Origin: Flavobacterium sp. SH_e
GTDB lineage: Bacteria > Bacteroidota > Bacteroidia > Flavobacteriales > Flavobacteriaceae
Direction of reading: 5' to 3'
DNA: 64,000 nt
Assembly: GCF_025717045.1 (NCBI RefSeq)
Contig: NZ_JAOVZN010000006.1
Span: forward strand, 1,009,435 to 1,073,434
Shown: in pieces, positions 60,380 to 64,000 of the stretch
Position numbering within the stretch: position 1 is the stretch's first letter
Layout of the letters: the number at the start of each line of letters is the position of its first letter
Notes under the pieces: model-generated
The model's input: only the letters and a program-made list of their open reading frames with translations
Database searches by the model: none
What the model was told of the DNA's origin: nothing
Translations under genes and position numbers: made by a program

Positions 60380-61981
60380 ATGAAAAACCAATTAGAGATT
60401 ACTGAAATGGCTTTAGAAATTCTGGCCGACAAAAAGCTTGCTTATCCAAAAATTTGGACAGAAGAAGCGATTGCGTTTATTACCGAATTGCATAAAAAAT
60501 TTGAATCGCAAAGAAAATTACTGCTTTTGCAAAGAGAGCAAAAACAAGTTGCTTTTGATCAGGGCATCATGCCAGTTTTTACTCCGGAAACAAAAAGCAT
60601 CAGAGAAGGTAATTGGACAGCTGGAGAAATTCCGAAAGATCTATTAGACAGAAGAGTGGAAATTACTGGACCTGTTGATCGCAAAATGATTATCAATGCT
60701 TTGAATTCGGGTGCGAAAACTTTTATGGCCGATTTTGAAGACAGCACTTCGCCAACTTGGCAAAACCTAATGGATGGACAAATGAATTTGATTGATGCCG
60801 TTAATAAAACCATCACGTTTACCGATTTGGTAAAACAGAAATCTTATCATTTAAATCAAAAAATCGCAACGCTAATTGTACGTCCGAGAGGTTTGCATTT
60901 GCCTGAAAAGCATCTTCTAATTGAAGGAAATGAAGTTTCAGGATCGCTGATAGATTTTGGTTTGTATGTTTTTCACAATCATAAAAGACTTTTAGAGAAT
61001 AATTCTGGACCGTATTTCTACATTCCGAAATTAGAACATTATCTAGAAGCAAGATGGTGGAACAGCGTAATTGATTTTACAGAAGATTATCTAAATCTGA
61101 AACGTGGAACCATCAAAGTGACGGTTTTAATTGAAACAATTACAGCAAGTTTCCAATTAGATGAAATCATTTACGAATTGAAAGAACATATTGTTGGCTT
61201 GAACTGTGGGCGATGGGATTACATTTTCTCTTACATTAAAAAGTTTAGAAAAAATCCAAAATTCATTGTTCCAGATCGAGATCAGGTAAATATGACTTCG
61301 CCTTTTATGAATGCTTATTCAAATTTGGTAATTCAGAGATGCCATAAAAGGGGAATTCACGCCATTGGCGGAATGGCAGCTCAAATTCCGATTAGAAATA
61401 ATGATGAAGCCAATGCAATCGCTTTTGCGAAAGTAAAAACGGATAAAGAACGCGAAGTTCGGAACGGTCATGACGGAACTTGGGTTGCGCATCCAGATTT
61501 AGTTTCGCTAGCAAAAGCCGTTTTTGATGAAGGAATGCCAACTCCAAATCAGATTCATATTAAAAGAGAGCACAGAAGAATTACAGAAGCAGATTTGATC
61601 GAACCGCCAATTGGATTGATTACTGAAATTGGTGTTCGAAAAAATATCAATGTTGCGGTTCTGTATCTGGCTTCATGGCTAAACGGACAAGGAGCAGCGG
61701 CGCTTCATAATTTAATGGAGGATGCAGCAACAGCCGAAATTTCGAGATCACAATTGTGGCAATGGCTTCAGAATAAAGTTATTTTAGATAATAGCAAAAA
61801 ATTAGATTTGGCATATTATCACAAATTGGCTTTAGATGAATTTAGAAAAATCAAAGAAGAAATAGGAGCAGAAAATTATGAAAAGCAACAGTTTCCACTA
61901 GCAGAAAAAATGCTGGAAAGATTAGTAGTAAACCTGCATTTTGTAGATTTTCTAACAATTCCGTGCTATAAATACTTATAA
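60380..61981 (+). CDS. aceB: Malate synthase A
   Basis: AceB condenses glyoxylate and acetyl-CoA to malate. The 533-residue length is that of the A-type enzyme. Motifs include 'FMADFEDSTSPTWQNLMDGQMNL' near 115-137, 'TLIVRPRGLHLPEKHL', and 'GLNCGRWDYIFSYIKKF' near 275-291. The C-terminal 'NGQGAAALHNLMEDAATAEISRSQLWQW' is complete. It is divergent from the regulator and precedes aceA on the same strand. Confidence 0.95.
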   Translation: MKNQLEITEMALEILADKKLAYPKIWTEEAIAFITELHKKFESQRKLLLLQREQKQVAFDQGIMPVFTPETKSIREGNWTAGEIPKDLLDRRVEITGPVDRKMIINALNSGAKTFMADFEDSTSPTWQNLMDGQMNLIDAVNKTITFTDLVKQKSYHLNQKIATLIVRPRGLHLPEKHLLIEGNEVSGSLIDFGLYVFHNHKRLLENNSGPYFYIPKLEHYLEARWWNSVIDFTEDYLNLKRGTIKVTVLIETITASFQLDEIIYELKEHIVGLNCGRWDYIFSYIKKFRKNPKFIVPDRDQVNMTSPFMNAYSNLVIQRCHKRGIHAIGGMAAQIPIRNNDEANAIAFAKVKTDKEREVRNGHDGTWVAHPDLVSLAKAVFDEGMPTPNQIHIKREHRRITEADLIEPPIGLITEIGVRKNINVAVLYLASWLNGQGAAALHNLMEDAATAEISRSQLWQWLQNKVILDNSKKLDLAYYHKLALDEFRKIKEEIGAENYEKQQFPLAEKMLERLVVNLHFVDFLTIPCYKYL

Positions 61982-61998
61982 ACTTTTAAAATCTGCTC

Positions 61999-62048
61999 AA
62001 TCTGCCAAATCTGCGAGCTAATAATTTTTTCCGCAGATTTAGCAGATT
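61999..62048. repeat. CCGCAGATTT-family inverted repeat, copy 2
   Basis: The arms AATCTGCCAAATCTGCG (61999-62015) and CGCAGATTTAGCAGATT (62032-62048) pair with one mismatch around a 16-base loop. They are related to the repeat at 57091-57152. It may end the aceB transcript. Confidence 0.65.
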
Positions 62049-62075
62049 AGACAGATAAAATTTAGTCTTAAATTA

Positions 62076-62213
62076 TTTAAACACATAGAAACATAGATTT
62101 AGATTTAAATAAAAGATAAAAGAAAAAACTAGTTTTTCACAGATAGCTATGTGTATTGAAAGAAGTGAAACGCCTTTAACCACAAAGGAAAGCTATGTTT
62201 CTATGTGTTTAAA
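62076..62213. repeat. 21-bp perfect inverted repeat upstream of aceA
   Basis: The arms 62076-62096 and 62193-62213 (starting TTTAAACACATAG and ending CTATGTGTTTAAA) flank a 96-base loop that has another CTATGTGT. It resembles a dispersed element more than an operator because of its size. Confidence 0.6.
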
Positions 62214-62309
62214 ATTATACTCAAAGAAAAAATAAGTCCAGTTAAAACTGAATACTGATAACTGAGACTGAAAACTATTACTTACTAACCACTTTAACTA
62301 AACTATATT

Positions 62310-63590
62310 ATGAAAACAACAGAAGACAGAATTCAGGAATTGATTAACGATTGGATTACGAACCCGAGATGGAAAGGTGTTGAGCGTCCTTACACGGCGA
62401 GTGAAGTAGTGTCGCTTCAAGGGTCATATCACATTGAGCATTCTATTGCTAAAATAGGTGCAGAGAAATTATGGAGAAAGTTAAAAAGTCAGGATTATGT
62501 TGCTGGTTTAGGAGCATTGACTGGAAATCAGGCGATTCAGGAAGTCGATGCAGGTTTAGAAGCAATTTATTTAAGCGGATGGCAGGTTGCTGCCGATGCA
62601 AATCTGGCAGGAGAAATGTATCCAGATCAATCGCTTTATCCTGTAAACAGTGTGCCATTGGTGGTAAAAAAGATCAATAACGCTTTACTGCGTGCCGATC
62701 AGATTCAGATTGTAAATAATATTGAAGATAAAAAAGATTACCTAGTGCCAATTGTGGCCGATGCTGAAGCAGGCTTTGGAGGAAATTTAAATGCTTTCGA
62801 ATTAATGAAATCGATGATTGAAGCTGGAGCTTCTGGAGTTCATTTTGAAGATCAGTTAAGTTCTGCTAAAAAGTGCGGACATCTGGGCGGAAAAGTTTTG
62901 GTTCCAACGCAAGAAGCGATTAATAAACTTATTGCTGCCCGTTTGGCTTCAGATGTTATGGGAGTTTCGACTTTAATCGTTGCCCGAACAGATGCCGATG
63001 CAGCAAATTTATTGACAAGTGATGCAGATCCAAGAGATCGGAAATTCTTAACTGGAGAAAAAACAAGTGAAGGTTTCTTCTATGTAAACAACGGAATAGA
63101 ACAGGGAATCGCAAGAGGCTTGAGCTATGCACCTTATGCCGATTTAATTTGGATGGAAACCAGTAATCCGGATTTAGATTATGCAAGAAAGTTTGCAAAA
63201 GCAATGAAAAAAGAATTTCCAGATAAAATGCTGGCTTATAATTGTTCTCCGTCTTTCAATTGGGCAGCAAAATTATCAGTTGCCGAAATGGAAACGTTTA
63301 GAGAAGATTTGGCAGAAATGGGTTATAGTTTTCAATTCATCACTTTGGCAGGATTTCATGCTTTAAACACAAGTATGTTCGAATTGTCTAAAGCCTACAA
63401 AGAACGTGGAATGGCTGGCTATTCTGAATTACAGGAAAGAGAATTCGCTTTACAGCAAAACGGATTCAGAGCAGTAAAACATCAGGCTTTTGTAGGAACT
63501 TCTTATTTTGACGCGGTTCAAAATACTGTTATGCTTGGAAAATCAGCTATAACAGCAATGAAACATTCTACCGAGGTTGAGCAATTTTAA
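62310..63590 (+). CDS. aceA: Isocitrate lyase
   Basis: AceA cleaves isocitrate to glyoxylate and succinate, the first glyoxylate-shunt step. The 426-residue enzyme has the catalytic KKCGH motif (residues 187-191, Cys189), the metal region '[16 protein letters not shown]', '[11 protein letters not shown]' and '[10 protein letters not shown]'. It is complete and ends at an inverted repeat. Confidence 0.96.
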   Translation: MKTTEDRIQELINDWITNPRWKGVERPYTASEVVSLQGSYHIEHSIAKIGAEKLWRKLKSQDYVAGLGALTGNQAIQEVDAGLEAIYLSGWQVAADANLAGEMYPDQSLYPVNSVPLVVKKINNALLRADQIQIVNNIEDKKDYLVPIVADAEAGFGGNLNAFELMKSMIEAGASGVHFEDQLSSAKKCGHLGGKVLVPTQEAINKLIAARLASDVMGVSTLIVARTDADAANLLTSDADPRDRKFLTGEKTSEGFFYVNNGIEQGIARGLSYAPYADLIWMETSNPDLDYARKFAKAMKKEFPDKMLAYNCSPSFNWAAKLSVAEMETFREDLAEMGYSFQFITLAGFHALNTSMFELSKAYKERGMAGYSELQEREFALQQNGFRAVKHQAFVGTSYFDAVQNTVMLGKSAITAMKHSTEVEQF

Positions 63591-63594
63591 TTTT

Positions 63595-63669
63595 TTTTCC
63601 GCCACGAATTCACGAATTTTTATTCTCAAAGATTATAAAAAAAATAATTCGGGAATTCGTGGCGGAAAA
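63595..63669. repeat. Inverted repeat between aceA and the Crp/Fnr gene
   Basis: The 24-base arms 63595-63618 and 63646-63669 pair with one mismatch; the arm contains CCGCCACGAATTC. It lies between convergent genes and ends three bases before the stop of the minus-strand gene, so it can act as a bidirectional terminator. It looks like a dispersed flavobacterial repeat. Confidence 0.7.
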
Positions 63670-63671
63670 CT

Positions 63672-64000
63672 TTACTTTTTCAAAAGACGAGCTTTCATTT
63701 TGCTGAAAAATTCAGGCGTAACACCAATGAAAGAAGCGATTTGTTTTTGAGGAACTTTATGAACTAATGTTCCGTATTTTTTAGTGAATTTTTCGAAACG
63801 TTCTTCTGCAGGCAAACTCAAGTTATCCATTAATCTTTGTTGATTCGCTACCAAAGAATTTTCAATCAAGATCCTAAAAAAACGTTCCAGCTTAGGAATT
63901 TCAAGATACAATTGCTCCTGATTTTCTTTGGATAAAGAAACTACTTCTGCTTCTTCTAAAACTTCAATAAAAAGCTGTCCTGGTTTTTGAGAAAAAAAGC
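63672..64000 (-). CDS. Crp/Fnr-family regulator, C-terminal part
   Basis: The frame runs off the right edge and about 109 C-terminal residues are visible. They show the end of the cyclic-nucleotide-binding-like beta-roll ('GQLFIEVLEEAEVVSLSKENQ'), the dimer helix 'FFRILIENSLVANQQRLMDNL' and an HTH ('VPQKQIASFIGVTPEFFSKMKARLLKK'). It belongs to the Crp/Fnr-type regulators common in Flavobacteriia. The effector is unknown. It is convergent with aceA. Confidence 0.8.
   Translation of the reverse strand, partial: FFSQKPGQLFIEVLEEAEVVSLSKENQEQLYLEIPKLERFFRILIENSLVANQQRLMDNLSLPAEERFEKFTKKYGTLVHKVPQKQIASFIGVTPEFFSKMKARLLKK

Larger units (their letters stand above)
61982..62309. other. Intergenic region between aceB and aceA
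   Basis: It holds two unrelated inverted repeats (61999-62048 and 62076-62213) and no open reading frame. aceA is therefore probably not a simple readthrough product of aceB. No strong TAnnTTTG box was found close to the aceA start. Confidence 0.55.

Overview
The window is AT-rich chromosomal DNA from a member of the Bacteroidota, most likely Flavobacterium or a close relative. The evidence is PorG of the type IX secretion system (T9SS), a T9SS substrate with a gliding-motility-type C-terminal domain, TonB-dependent receptor/DUF4249 and DUF4270 genes, a FolK-deoxynucleoside kinase fusion, promoters of the TAnnTTTG (-7) / TTTG (-33) type, and little Shine-Dalgarno signal. No plasmid, phage, insertion sequence, CRISPR array or rRNA gene was found. 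Most genes are core chromosomal genes, with accessory patches between them.

Layout. 1-3850: a cell-envelope locus with a Kelch lipoprotein and a beta-barrel protein on the minus strand, facing DUF4270 and a second barrel on the plus strand. 3855-12311 (minus): CBS protein, NAD kinase, then porG-uppS-bamA-ompH-ompH ending at a clear terminator, then murI. 12428-17789: pdxJ, a TonB receptor/DUF4249 pair and an unrecognised lipoprotein. 17990-23781: hydrolase, small membrane protein, trigger factor, clpP, clpX and an L,D-transpeptidase-like lipoprotein. 23802-28155: a GlxA-type regulator facing six small VOC and SRPBCC genes. 28312-34452: serB, a cluster of palindromic repeats, a GH3-family protein with an orphan NTF2-fold immunity-like gene, a DUF2797 protein and a heptosyltransferase-like protein. 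34565-44745: AsmA-like protein, hydrolase, SppA, FolK-dNK, a T9SS lectin protein, an RNA methyltransferase and a DUF1573 protein. 44903-48756: mutS, tRNA-Gly(GCC), tRNA-Leu(UAA), an 8-bp tandem repeat, a DUF1508-like gene and a tiny heptad-repeat lipoprotein. 49097-56268: KDO transferase, DegT aminotransferase, galE, an EamA transporter, a small gene broken by a stop codon, fabD, a DUF983 protein and an AraC regulator. 56430-64000: yceI and pirin with a shared operator, then a RamB-like regulator facing aceB and aceA, and a truncated Crp/Fnr gene.

How the genes work together. The porG operon joins outer-membrane assembly (BamA and its Skp-like chaperones), the lipid carrier for wall synthesis (UppS) and T9SS assembly (PorG). 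Tig, ClpP and ClpX form a protein-quality-control group. The RamB-like regulator, malate synthase and isocitrate lyase form a glyoxylate-shunt module with a perfect 14-bp palindrome between the divergent genes. yceI and pirin are separate transcripts with the same promoter architecture: a 16-bp palindrome exactly 22 bp upstream of a TAnnTTTG box. This is the best candidate for an undescribed regulatory link here.

All functions are inferred from reading the sequence; no database search was run. Operator, promoter and leaderless-transcript calls are pattern-based.
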